A stretch of 64,000 nucleotides of DNA. Source: Camellia lanceoleosa (taxonomy: Eukaryota; Streptophyta; Magnoliopsida; Ericales; Theaceae). Shown here in pieces: positions 25,108-36,126 of the stretch. The DNA is taken from contig CM045762.1 in assembly GCA_025200525.1 (NCBI GenBank), forward strand, positions 126,113,752-126,177,751, given 5' to 3'. A model generated the notes under the pieces. The model saw only the letters and a list, made by a program, of their open reading frames with translations, ran no database searches and was not told the DNA's origin. Each line of letters opens with the position of its first letter. The stretch's first letter is position 1. Both the position numbers and the translations under genes were made by a program.

Positions 25108-28100
25108 TGTAGACACGCCCCTTCAGGCTTTGATTACCACAGTTCAGATTCAAATGTCACGATTCTTAATCTGATCTCACAATGTGCGATGTGAGATTGA
25201 TAAATCACCAAAGAGTCCAAATCCAGTAAATCGTTTTGGAGAACTGATTTTTGTAAAGAAGTGCCAAACATGGACTGCTTTGCCAGATACAGAGTCGCCA
25301 CCTAAATATTTTATTTTGGGGGAATTTAGGAAACCCTAACTCGTGCCTAAGGCCACGTTTCCATCATCACCAAAGTTGCCTTAGCTCAGGAACTTGGGTA
25401 CGATTGGGGAAGGTCATCTATGAGCACCCTCACTCGCCCGATCAAAGATCGGCTTGTACTAAGCATGATATCTTGTTTTTGAAAACACATGTGCTCTTAT
25501 TCCGATTATTTAGCTAGAATTACTATGTGATGCGTACAACACACAAATATAGACTAGATCACCTAATTTGGAACAAAGCATCGCATATCCGTTTGTTTGA
25601 AAAATGGTTTGAAGTTTGCTACTCGCAAGTAGGCTAAAATGCAGATTTTGATGAATTGTTCCAACTCAAGTAATCCAACCTTCACCCACAGGCATTTAGG
25701 CAGTTAATCAACTAAGCAGTTAGCTTCATGGCAACATTAACACACATGCAGTATGCTAAAGCGTAAACACTCACAATGTACTCCGAGCCAAAACAAAGAA
25801 CTAGTTAGAAATCAATACATAATCCTAGTTCATGTTAAAATGGCTAATGCAATGCATGCGAAAATGCAACTAAAATAGGCTCGGCTATTTTAGAATGTCA
25901 TGTGAATTGTAACTTGGTACATGTATTCAAATTGGAATTGAAATACAATGCAGTTAGTATGATGCGCCGAGCCCGGTGCATGCAAGACAGATGAATGGAT
26001 GCACGCATGCGAACATAAGGTATGCTAAATGAAATATGCCCTAAAACTAACCATCGTAAGCGGTTAAGTAAACGGGAGAAAGAAATGGGGGTTGGAAGAC
26101 ATGCATCACACACACGCACGCTTATTACAACGATGCGCCCTCTCGAGGGAGGGACCGAATAAAGAGTTAACTAGCTAATCTAAGCTAATTAAACTAATTA
26201 TTACAATACAATTAATTAACTAATCCTAGTTAACTAATTATTACAAAACGAATTGAATAGCTAACGCATTAACTAATTAAAGTACAAACCAAAGCAAAAG
26301 CAAGCTATCTAAGCATGGCAGCTAAGGAAAGTAGTAAATCAGGAGCCTCAGAGGTAGAGGAATGCATGCATGCCCGGTCGCCTTGTTCGAAAATCCAATG
26401 CGATGCCCCGATTCGCCTATGTTTTCATTTGTTCTCAGAAACTTGCACCAAGCACCAGAAAGATGAAACTTCACCTTGGGAATCCTGTGGGAGGGTGGCC
26501 GACCACTTTTGGTCTCTCCAGACACCTGCCGACCACTTTTTGTTGTTGAAAACCAAGAAAAGTGATTGGCCAGCTACTTTTTCTAGCTGGCCGGCCAGTT
26601 ATTGCTGCTGAATCCCAGTTTTCTGCAACAGAGAGCAAGAAAGGGCATGGCAATGTATTTGCAAGATATGTGTGCACAACCACCCTCCCTCTCATGTCAT
26701 GAACTCAAGGGAGTGTAGTTCTCGACCCTCGAGCCACCAATCGCGCATTTCCATGCATGATGGCCAAGAGGTGAAGTTGCACAATTCAATATGAAATGAA
26801 TGTACAAGTAAACACATAAAGCCTAAAACTCTATCATGGATGATCAAGAGCGTCGGCGACCGAGAATTAAGGCACGTTTCATCACTTTGAGTATGAAATG
26901 TCCCTCGTTTCTTGTGTTTGGACTAACACCTATTCCAAACACAATGCAAGCAAGCATGGCATACACAATGCGACTCGAGCATGCAAGTATGCAATATGAC
27001 TTAAGCATGCAAACATACAATGCAATATGAACAACCTAACAAGGCTAATGGCATGCACGATGCTAAAGTGTGTAACAACTAGCATACACAATGCAAATGC
27101 TAATAACTAGATGGCATGCTCAATGCAAGGCATTCATGAGGTCCTAAGCATAATGTAATGCATGCATGCACAATGCAATGCAACAAGGGCAACTTATGTA
27201 ATATACCAAACATGGCATGCTCAAATGTAATATACATGTTATATTCAGTGGACTTAAACCAAAAGGGTAGACCTCAATCATGCCCAAATCAGTGGCCATA
27301 GTGCTAAAATGAAGGCACATAAAGCAAGGCATGCATACACAATGCATTGGCTATCAAAGAGGCCAAAGAGCACAACTCTCAAGAGTGCTCAATGAGTGAC
27401 AAAAGTGGAAGTGTAACAACACTAAGTGCACTGAAATGAAGTAAGAAAATGATGCCAAATCATTCAAACAACATAAGTAAAGCATGCTAGGGTCCTAAGG
27501 CATGAAAGGTAGTAAAGAGCAACAAAAAGGAGGCATGCAATACATGGCACAAATGTATGAACTAAGCATGGACAGAGCTCAAGTAGGTCCAATCATGGAC
27601 CAAAACATGCTGAGATGAGGGCCCAAAGTCCTAGGCATGCAAGCATGCGAGCCAAGCCATAAGCTAGGCAAACATGGACAATACTTAGAGGCATTAAAAG
27701 CATGAATGAAGTAGGAATAAAAGCACGCTATAAGCTCCGAAATGTCATGTTAGATGATGCCAAATCATGTACACAACACAAATGAAGCATGCAATGGTGC
27801 TCAAAGCTTGAAGCAGGCAAGAGCATTTGTACTACAAGTATACAAAACATGAAGCATGTGACCAAGGCAACCCAAAACAGTCCTAGAACATGTTAAAATG
27901 AGTCTAAAACATGTACGAAAGGAAGCCAAAACAAGCTAGCATTAAGAGCATAAGACATGATACATACAAGGCAAATAAGGTGGATTACACTACACCTATT
28001 AGGACCAAGCGTGGGATGACTTAAGCAATAAAAATCAGAGTTATATCATGGCATAATAACCCCAAAACACATTGAAATGGTGGCTCGCAAGCAACGGTTC

Positions 28101-30320
28101 ATGTTAAGGCATAAAGGGGCAAACCCTCCAACGCATTGAATGAGTGATAAATGTGAATGCATAGCCATGAAACATGGATTGAAATCACATAACAAATGAT
28201 TCCAAATCACTGAAATAAGCCAAGTAATGCATGCTAGAAAATTCAATACACAAAGCTAACAAGCTAGATTGAACCATAGCTATACAAAGCAAGTCATGGA
28301 TGACCAATGCAACCAAAATCAGATCTTAAACATGCTAAAATATGAACAAAATCTTCTCAAAGCTAAGCCAAAAGCATGCTAAAATAACATGTTACAACAC
28401 GATGCATGTTAGGCTAGTTTAATAGGATTTCACTACAAGTGCAAGGAGCATGCAAAGGCTAACCAAACCAAACCTAAACAAAGGTATGACATGGTAAAAC
28501 AAGCCCAAAAACATGCTGAAATGGACACAACATAGGCTAGAATGAGATGCTACTTCATGAAGCATACAAAGCTAGTGTGTGTGATTTACACTACAAGTGT
28601 ATAAGGCATGCAAGAGGCAACCAAACCAACCCAAAACAGATCTAAGGCATGTTAAAATAACACCAAAAACCTACTGAGATGGCCCTAAAATAAGCTAGAA
28701 ACACATGCTCAAACATGAGGCATACAAGACTCGATTGTGTGATTTACATTACAAGTGTATTAACCATGCATGAGCAAAAATAGTGGTATGCCACAACAAA
28801 ATAACCACAAATACAAGCTAAGATGTGGCCAACAAACACTTACATGAGGCCTATTAAGGCATGTATTGAAGATGCAAGGGAAGGGGATGGCCCTCCCCTT
28901 TCTAGGACCTTAAAACACCATCCCCACCACTAAAATCTCTCTAGATTTCAGTGATGAGAAGGCCAATACAAGGTGGTCCCGAAGCTCACAAAAAAGGCTC
29001 AAAAACAAGGCCAAACAAGGCCTAAGAGGGGGTAAACAACCCCAAACACAAAAGTGATCTTAAATAAAGATCAAAAACATGCAAAAATAGAACTTTTATC
29101 AGTTATAAGTTAAGCTTAAAATAGCATGCAAGATAGGCCAAAAGCTTAAGCAAGAAAGGGGGTTTTAAGGCTTAGAAACTCACCCTTGAAGATCTTCATT
29201 AAAGCTGCAACTCCAGCAAGTTTTTCAAGCTCAAGGCAACCCAAGAACACCAAAATCATCCCCTAAGCACCTCAGTAGCAAAATGATGGTATTTGAGTGT
29301 GTGTTTGTGTGTTAAAGTAAGACAAATCTACACTTTAAGGCATAAAAATGAAGAACAAGAGTGATACAGAGACAAAGCTATATGTAACTCTCTTAGGGAA
29401 AATTTCTGAACCTAGAGGAGGGAGGAGGAGCTTCCCTCTTATAGAAGAGGAAAGCCAAAGCTTCTTGGAGGATGGCTCAAATGCTCTCCAACTGGGCCAG
29501 CTGTCCCAAAATATCTCCAAAAATGTGTCAAAAAGCAGCCGACCACTTGAAGTGGTCGGCCTACTAGTAAAAGTGGTCGATCTACCACTTTAGGTGGTCA
29601 ACCAGAATAGAAGCAGGTCGACTATGGTTGGGAGAGGTCAACACACTAAATGCAAGGTGGTGGTGTGGTGGTTGACTAGAAAAGATGGTCCAAAGACCAA
29701 GAAAGCCAGTTATCTGACAAGAAAACTAGCTGGAAAAAGGAAAGTGGTCTCCAAGGAGAAATACTGGTCTCCCACCCTTGTACCACCTTCCAAACAAGGA
29801 AAGCAAGGTTTGTACCAAAAACAAACCAAAGCGGATGCAAGACGAGAAATTGGGAGGCGAAACACGCGGCCAAAAGCCCTGAAAACTAGCTAACGAGCAT
29901 CAAAAGTGGTATGCAACCACAAAAGTGGTCTCCCGGACCACAGTGTTCCTCTAGGCAGAGGCAACAAGGTGTGGTTCAAAACCACGCCAAATGGAGAATG
30001 TTAAGCGGTCTCGAGACAAGACGCGCGACCAAAGGCTCCAAAAATCGGAAACTAGTCTCCAAACGGGAAAAGTGGCCTACGACCACGAAAAGTAGTCTAC
30101 GACCACAGAGAGATGGTCTACAAGACCACTCCCTCCCTTCGGGAAGGGAAAACAAGACTTGGTCTGCAAACCGAGCCAAAGCACAAAAAGTTCCGAGGCC
30201 CGGAGGCAAGGCTCTCAGCCAAAACTTCGAAACCTCAGAACGATCATAACATGTACCATCACTGAGCGCTCAATCGATAACGTCTAACTATTAAGGTTGG
30301 TCAAAAATGGGGTGTCTACA
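25108..30320 (-). mobile_element. Solo LTR C (Ogre-like, 5.2 kb)
   Basis: The segment runs from TGTAGACACG to GGGTGTCTACA, with the perfect 5-bp target duplication GCAAG at 25,103-25,107 and 30,321-30,325. It interrupts the 3' LTR of E. Its ends and blocks (25,140-26,300 and 29,160-29,540) match LTRs A and B, including the CCGATCAAAGATCGG hairpin at 25,438. No gag, pol or primer site was seen, so the whole piece is one LTR. It is longer than A and B because of repeat-rich DNA at about 26,900-28,900 and a GTGGTC-rich part at 29,540-30,150. Confidence 0.8.
27830..28800. repeat. Degenerate tandem repeat, period about 155-165 bp, in LTR C
   Basis: A block containing TTACACTACAAGTGTATAAG, then GCATGCAAG, then CAACCAAACC, then ACATGTTAAAATA recurs, best seen with starts near 28,430, 28,590 and 28,742 and more loosely at 27,830 and 27,983. 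The surrounding 26,940-27,800 is rich in the same GCATGC and ACAATGCAA words without clear periodicity. No coding sequence was found. Confidence 0.65.
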
Positions 30321-31367
30321 GCAAGTTTTGTCACTCGAGCCACCGTGCAATTGTTTGCAAAAATATTGGATGCCTTCAATTTACGCTCGAGCGCTAACTT
30401 CACCGCTTGAGCGATGTGGTCGATTTATGGGTTTCCTAGAATGCTATTTGGGTGTCAAAACATGAGTTTCAATGGTACAACTTGCATATTATGTCCTATA
30501 TTTGAGCTATATAACTACTAACATGATTATAAGAGCCAATTCTACAAGATTGAACTTCAAATCATCATGAATTCATCATGCATGTCCCAAATCATTTCAA
30601 ATTCTTCTTGATAACTTCAAAACTCATGCAATCAAGTTCCATAACTTCATGGATTATGCATGCATGTGACATATAGTCTCTAATTCCATTTCAAATGGTA
30701 CAAACGATGCTCAAATTCATGAGGCTCAACAAAATTATGCATACATGTGTGATTTGGCACCAAATTCTTCATGTTAAGTTTGTATCTTACATTAATTCAC
30801 CAATTCTTCTTGAATGAACATAATTATGGACTTAAACTCATGAATTAGAGTTCAAATACTCACTTGGAGCCTTCAATCCTTTCAGCTCTAGCAAAATCTT
30901 GTGCCTAGCTTCCCAAATCTTCAATCTCTAAGTCAATTCCTTTAACTACTTGCCTTCCTCTCTCTAAAATGGCTCACTCTCTCCCTCTAGACTTCTCTTG
31001 GCTGAATTTTGAGCTCAAATATGAGCTTAAGCACCTTAATTAGCATATATAGGCTTCATTAATTCAATTCACTAATCCACACTTAAGCTAATTAATCAAG
31101 GCTTAGTTTGACTAATCTAAAGCTTATTTTAATTGAATTAATCTAATTAATTTGATTCGAATCAAATTTTAATCAAATTGCGTTGAAGGCTCTAAAAATT
31201 ATGCTAATCACAATGGTATAGTCAATTTCGGTTTCTGTCGCCTCTACGTCACTCAATTACAAATTACAGCAGAATACCGAGCAAAATTTCCTACGATGAA
31301 CAGATATAAATGCAATAACACATATAATGACATAATTAGCATCCAATTTCACATTAAGCGCATAATC
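30321..31367 (-). mobile_element. 3' LTR of element E, proximal part (lacks its start)
   Basis: Continues the LTR after insertion C and matches 37,635-38,682. It stops at 31,367, so about 45 bp including the TGTGATAACCCC start and the polypurine tract are missing, and pol-like sequence follows directly. Confidence 0.8.
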
Positions 31368-31399
31368 CCTTTAGGTAGTTTGGTCCTTCAAACTTGTGT

Positions 31400-32990
31400 T
31401 ACCTTCCATTGGAAACAAATGTGGGTAGTTTTGTCACATCTCTTCTTGTTTCTCCCATGTGGCATCCCTTCCATAACATTCTTTCTATTCCACTTTCACC
31501 ATCGAAATGGATTTGTTTATTAGTTTCGTTACTTGTTGGTCAATAATCTGTTCTGGCCATTCTTTGTACTCCATAGTTACATCAAGGGATGTTCGGTGTC
31601 AATCAATTACGTGTAACGGATCTCGTAGATAGCCCTTCAACATTGACAAATGGAATACGTTGTGCATTTGTTCTATTCTTAGCAGTAGAGCAACTCTATA
31701 AGCAACTAGACCAAGACTTTCCTGAATTTGAAACGGTCTAATGTAACGGGGTGATAATTTACCCATTTTACCGAACCTTAATCTTTTCAACCTCAGATGA
31801 ATGCATGATCACCTGAGATTTATACAGACGAACACATGATCACCAACCTCATAATCAAGAGGCATTCTTCTAACATCTGCATGACTCCTTTGCCGACTTT
31901 GTGCTGTCTTGAGCCTTTCTTGGATAATTTTAATCTTTTCAGTGGTAGTTTGCACAATTTCAGGCCCAAGCAAAATTCTATCCCCAACTTCTGTCCAACA
32001 GGCCGGTGACCTATATTTCCTGCCATATAAGGCTTCATATGGCGCCATGCCGATGCTGGAGTGGAAGCTGTAATTATATGTAAACTTTGCCAATGGTAAA
32101 TAATCTTCCCAACTCCCCTAAAAATCTAAGGCATACATTTAAAGCATATCACCTAGAGTCTATATAGTCCATTCTGACTATCCATCAGTTTGTGGATGGA
32201 AAACAGTACTAAATCTGAGTTCTGTCCCCATTGCTGCTTGAAGGCTTTTCCAGAATCTACATACAAATTTTGGATCTCTATCAAACACAATAGATACCGG
32301 CACTCCATGTAAATGGAAAATTTCATCAATATATATAGAGGCAAGTCTATAAGCATCATAAGTAGTCTTTATAGGAAGAAAATACAAAGATTTAGTCAGT
32401 CTATCAACTATAACCCAAATAGAATTCATACCTCTTGGGGTTCGAGGTAGTTTGACAATAAAATCCACTGTTATGTGCTTCAATTTCCATTCTGGAATAA
32501 GGAGAGGTTGAAGTACACCTGCCGGCTTCTAATGTTTAGCCTTAACTTGCTGACATTGAAGGCACTTGGACACATATACTGCGATTTCCCGCTTCATATT
32601 AGGCCACCAATAACTTTGTTCCAAATCCTGATAGATCTTGTTGTTGCCTGAATGCATCGCAAACATTGACTTGTGAGCTTCATCTAAAATTCTTTAATTT
32701 AGGAATGTTTGGCATACACAATCTGTCTTGAAATTTCAACACTTCATTTTCAACACTATACCCCAGTTTTCAATTCACTTCAATTTCTCCAATTATCTTC
32801 TTGAAGAATTCATCTTCTCTTTGCCTCTCCTTGATTTCATCAATAATTGTCGGTTGGGCTGCAATGGCAGCTATCAACGCATTTTGCTCATCTAATACCA
32901 CTTCAATCTCAGACTTCTCAAAGTCTTGCAGGATTTCCTTTTGTTCAGTGAGTAGGCAAGTCAAGTTTCACATTTATTTTTTGCTTAAGG
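31400..32990 (-). pseudogene. Integrase of element E with chromodomain-like tail
   Basis: Minus-strand order from 32,990: a linker with the REDEFFKKI word; an HHCC region near 32,700-32,520; the catalytic core at 32,483-32,178 (HITVDFIVKLP, WVIVDRLTKS, IVFDRDPKF, HPQTDG), where the first two catalytic Asp are visible and a TAG follows QTDG; a segment at 32,093-31,809 (YNYSFHSSIGMAPYEALYGR); GKLSPRY...HNVFHLSML at 31,790-31,599; and a tail VKVE-stop...GRDATWE near 31,470 that resembles the chromodomain of chromoviruses. Several stops and frame changes make it non-functional. It would have inserted the cDNA into chromosomes. Confidence 0.85.
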
Positions 32991-32999
32991 CATCAGCAA

Positions 33000-34514
33000 C
33001 TGTATTGGCTTTCCCCGGGTGATATTGAATCTGAAGATCATAATCTTTGTTTAATTCAAAACATCTTCTCTACCTCACATTCAACTCCTTTTGAGTAAAA
33101 AGTACTTTAGGCTTTTGTGATCCATATAAACTTCACATTTCACCCCATATAAGTAATGCCGGCCAAATTTTCAAAGCAAACACAATAGTGGCCAATTTTA
33201 AGTTGTGTGTTGGGTAGTTCTTTTCATGTGGTCTCAATTGTCAGGAGGTATAAGCAATTACCTTTCCTTCTTGCATTAATACACAACCCCGACTCATATA
33301 AGATGCATCACTATAAATCACAAAGTTTTCTGTACCTGTGGGCAATGTTAACACTGGTGGAGTAGTCAATGTTTTCAATTCTTGGAAAGTAGATTCCCTC
33401 TCATCATTCCATTAAAATGGTTGTCCTTTGCATGTAAGTTGGGCAAGAGGTACATCTGTTTTTGAAAAATCTTTCAAAGATCTTCTATAGTACCCAGCTA
33501 AACCCATGAAACTGCTGACTTCTATCACATTGGTTGGTATAGGCTAGTTCACAATTGCCTCTATCTTCTATGGGTCTATTAAAATTCCATCTCTGTTGAT
33601 GACATGCCCTAAGAAAACAACCTCATCCAACCAAAATTCACATTTCTTTAGTTTAGCAAATAATTTCTTTTCTCTAAGTGTTTACAGGACAATTCTCAGA
33701 TGTTCTTCATGTTCAAGTCTATTCTTTGAATATATCAGAATAACATCAATAAAAACCACAACAAATTCATCAAGGTAGGATTTAAAAATTTGGTTCATAA
33801 GATCCATAAATGCTGCAGGTGCATTAGTCATTCCAAATGGCATAACCAGAAATTCATAATGTCCATACCTTTTCCTAAATGCGATTTTTTCAACATCTTC
33901 AGCTTTCATCTTTAATTGGTGGCACCCAGATCTCAAATTAATTTTTGAAAATACTCGTGATCCCTACAACTGATCGAACAAATCATCAATTCGAGGCAAT
34001 GGATATTTGTTTTTGATCATTACCTTGTTCAACTTCCGGTAGTCAATACACAAACGTAAAGTCCTGTCCTTCTTTTTTACAAATAACACTGGTGCGCCTA
34101 TGGCAAAGTACTTGATCGAATAAACCCTTTGTCAAGTAAGTCTTGTAACTGTTATTTCAATTCTTTCATTTCAGCAGTTGACATTCCATAGGAGGTTTTT
34201 GAGATAGGCTGGGTGCCTAGGACAATATCAATGATAAACTCTATTTCTCTATCAACCAATCCCTCTAGCAGTTCATCAGGAAAAACATCCAAAAATTCTC
34301 TAACAACAGGAATACTATCCATTTCAACATTCATAGATTGCTCAATCAAGATACTACATAGGTAACCCTGACATCCCTTCCTAAGCAGTTTACATGCTTT
34401 TATCGCTGAAATTAGATAAGGTGGATACACTACATCATTACCAACAAATACCAACTCATCATGTCCTGGCAGTCTAAACAAAACCCATTTTTTGTTAATA
34501 ATCAATAGTAGCAC
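33000..34514 (-). pseudogene. Reverse transcriptase / RNase H of element E
   Basis: The RT N-terminal part is at 34,514-34,152 (VREFLDVFPDELLEGL). The palm is at 33,936-33,682, with [15 protein letters not shown] and the catalytic box reading FIDVILIYS. Families have FIDDILIYS here, so the second catalytic Asp is changed (GTT codon near 33,744). Decayed RNase H follows to about 33,000 with no long frame. The missing Asp and multiple stops show it is dead. It would have copied element RNA to DNA. Confidence 0.85.
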
Positions 34515-34863
34515 AGTACTTAGACAACCAGTTCATTCCCAAAATTACATCAAAATGTCTAACGTCCAGGGGTAATAGATCCACATATAAAATAGTATTG
34601 TCAATACGCATATCACAAATACGATACAAAGATGTACATAACACAGATTCCCCAGATGGAGCAGACACACATAACAGATATGGAAATGATTCTGAAGGTC
34701 TATTCAATCTAGATGCAAATGTAGTAGACACAAAGGAATGTGTTAATCCGGAATCAATTAACATAAAAGCATCTTGATTGCATATAGAGATAGTACCTGA
34801 GACAACAGCTTCAATATTCCTTGCATCGCCTGGAACGAGCGCAAAGACTCTCCCTTGTCTCAT
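34495..34863 (-). pseudogene. Retropepsin-type protease of element E
   Basis: A 122-residue frame contains the aspartic-protease motif as DSGLTHSF (families usually have DSGATHSF) and the downstream VILGMNWL followed by ATIDY. The order between zinc-knuckle gag and RT is as expected in a chromovirus. It overlaps the RT frame by a few codons in a different frame, which marks a frame break. The active-site Asp is present, but the polyprotein as a whole is broken. Confidence 0.85.
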
Positions 34864-34959
34864 TATATCTCTGGTAGCAGCAGGCCATGTGGTATTCCCC
34901 AGTTTTGGGATGGATCCGGTTGAACTAGAAGCTGGTTTCCCACTTATTCGTTGCTCAGT

Positions 34960-35875
34960 TTAGGTGCAGTCCCTTGCCATATGTCCCATTTCACCACATT
35001 TAAAGCAAGCCCCAAAAATACGGTAACAAACCTCGCAGTGTTTCTTACCACACTGATTATGTGTCAGTGCTGTATCTCTAGTGGAGGCCAAAGTACTTAA
35101 GGATCCCGTATTCCACTTTTTCAATGATCCCTTCTTTGAAAAGAAACCTTGTCTCTTACTTTTCCAGTTAGTTGGTGGTTTACTCTGATTGGCCATGTTA
35201 GTTTCTAACATTAAAGCACGATCCAATACATCAACGTAAGTAGGCAGTTTCAAAACATTGACTCTTTCCTGGATTTCATTACGGAGACTACCCTCAAATT
35301 TTCTTGGTTTTTGATAGTCGGTGTCAACCATATGAGGTGCGAACTAGGCTAATTTAGTAAACTTTGCCTTGTATTCTGCCACAGTCAGATTGCCTTGTTT
35401 AAGCCCCTCAAATTTAGTTACCTTACTATCATGGGCACATTGTGGAAAGTATTTGTCATAGAAGATCTCTAAAAATCGTGCCCAATCAATACCTTTGTCA
35501 TTTTCACAGATTAACATCCTCGACCTCCTTGCTTCGTCTTCAAGTGTAAAGGTGGCCAACTGTATTTTCTGTGTTTCAAGGCATAGAAACAATTCAAATA
35601 GTTTTTCTATGCTAAGGACCCAAGCCTTTTCCTTTAAGGGATCCAGTCCTCTATGGAATGTTGGCGGTTTCATCTTCTTAAACTCTTTGGTGAGAGCTTT
35701 TGTTTGGTCATCATTTTGCAAGTCTTGTACAAGTTGTACTGGAGGGGGAGGTGGTGGTTGTTGCCACTGTTGTTGTTGCCTCAGCGTTTCTGCCATATCC
35801 TGTATCATCCTCTCCATCTTGTCTAATTAAGTAGTGGAGGATTCTTTTAGTTCATCGACTCTTGTTCTCACCATT
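34960..35875 (-). pseudogene. gag of element E with CCHC zinc knuckle
   Basis: The N-terminal part at 35,817-35,344 carries a Gln/Pro-rich start and a Retrotrans_gag core (KKMKPPTFHRGLDPLKEKAW, FEGLKQGNLTVAEYKAKF). The next frame, 35,331-34,960, ends in CFKCGEMGHMARDC, a CCHC zinc knuckle, preceded by further Cys/His pairs. A stop separates the two frames. Gag coats the element RNA; this copy is broken. Confidence 0.9.
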
Positions 35876-36111
35876 ATCTGATGAGACTTGCATTATATTG
35901 CATACAAAAATCATGTACAAAATGTTCGTAGACAGCAAGAGCATGCATATACAGATAGGCAACGGTTAATATATCACGTAGTCACATATTTTAGAACACC
36001 TTAAGATATTCTTAATGCATTCAAGCACATATATGTGTCACATGAATATACCTTGAGTCTTTTCTAGATGCTCTATTGCTCATTTGGACAAGTGTGTGAC
36101 TTATTACTCGT

Positions 36112-36123
36112 GCTCTAATACCA
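36112..36123 (-). promoter_or_regulatory. Primer binding site of element E (initiator tRNA-Met type)
   Basis: The reverse complement is TGGTATTAGAGC. The common plant LTR-element site is TGGTATCAGAGC, so there is one change. It lies three bases from the 5' LTR edge at 36,127. Confidence 0.85.
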
Positions 36124-36126
36124 CTC

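Noticed and set aside
26315..26611. 98-codon plus-strand ORF in LTR C
   Set aside because: It lies in a GGCC-rich repeat part of the LTR with no domain, and sister LTRs do not keep it open.
29594..30249. Consecutive plus-strand ORFs rich in Lys and Arg
   Set aside because: They arise from the GTGGTC-rich purine-biased part of solo LTR C; no domain and no conservation with LTRs A and B.
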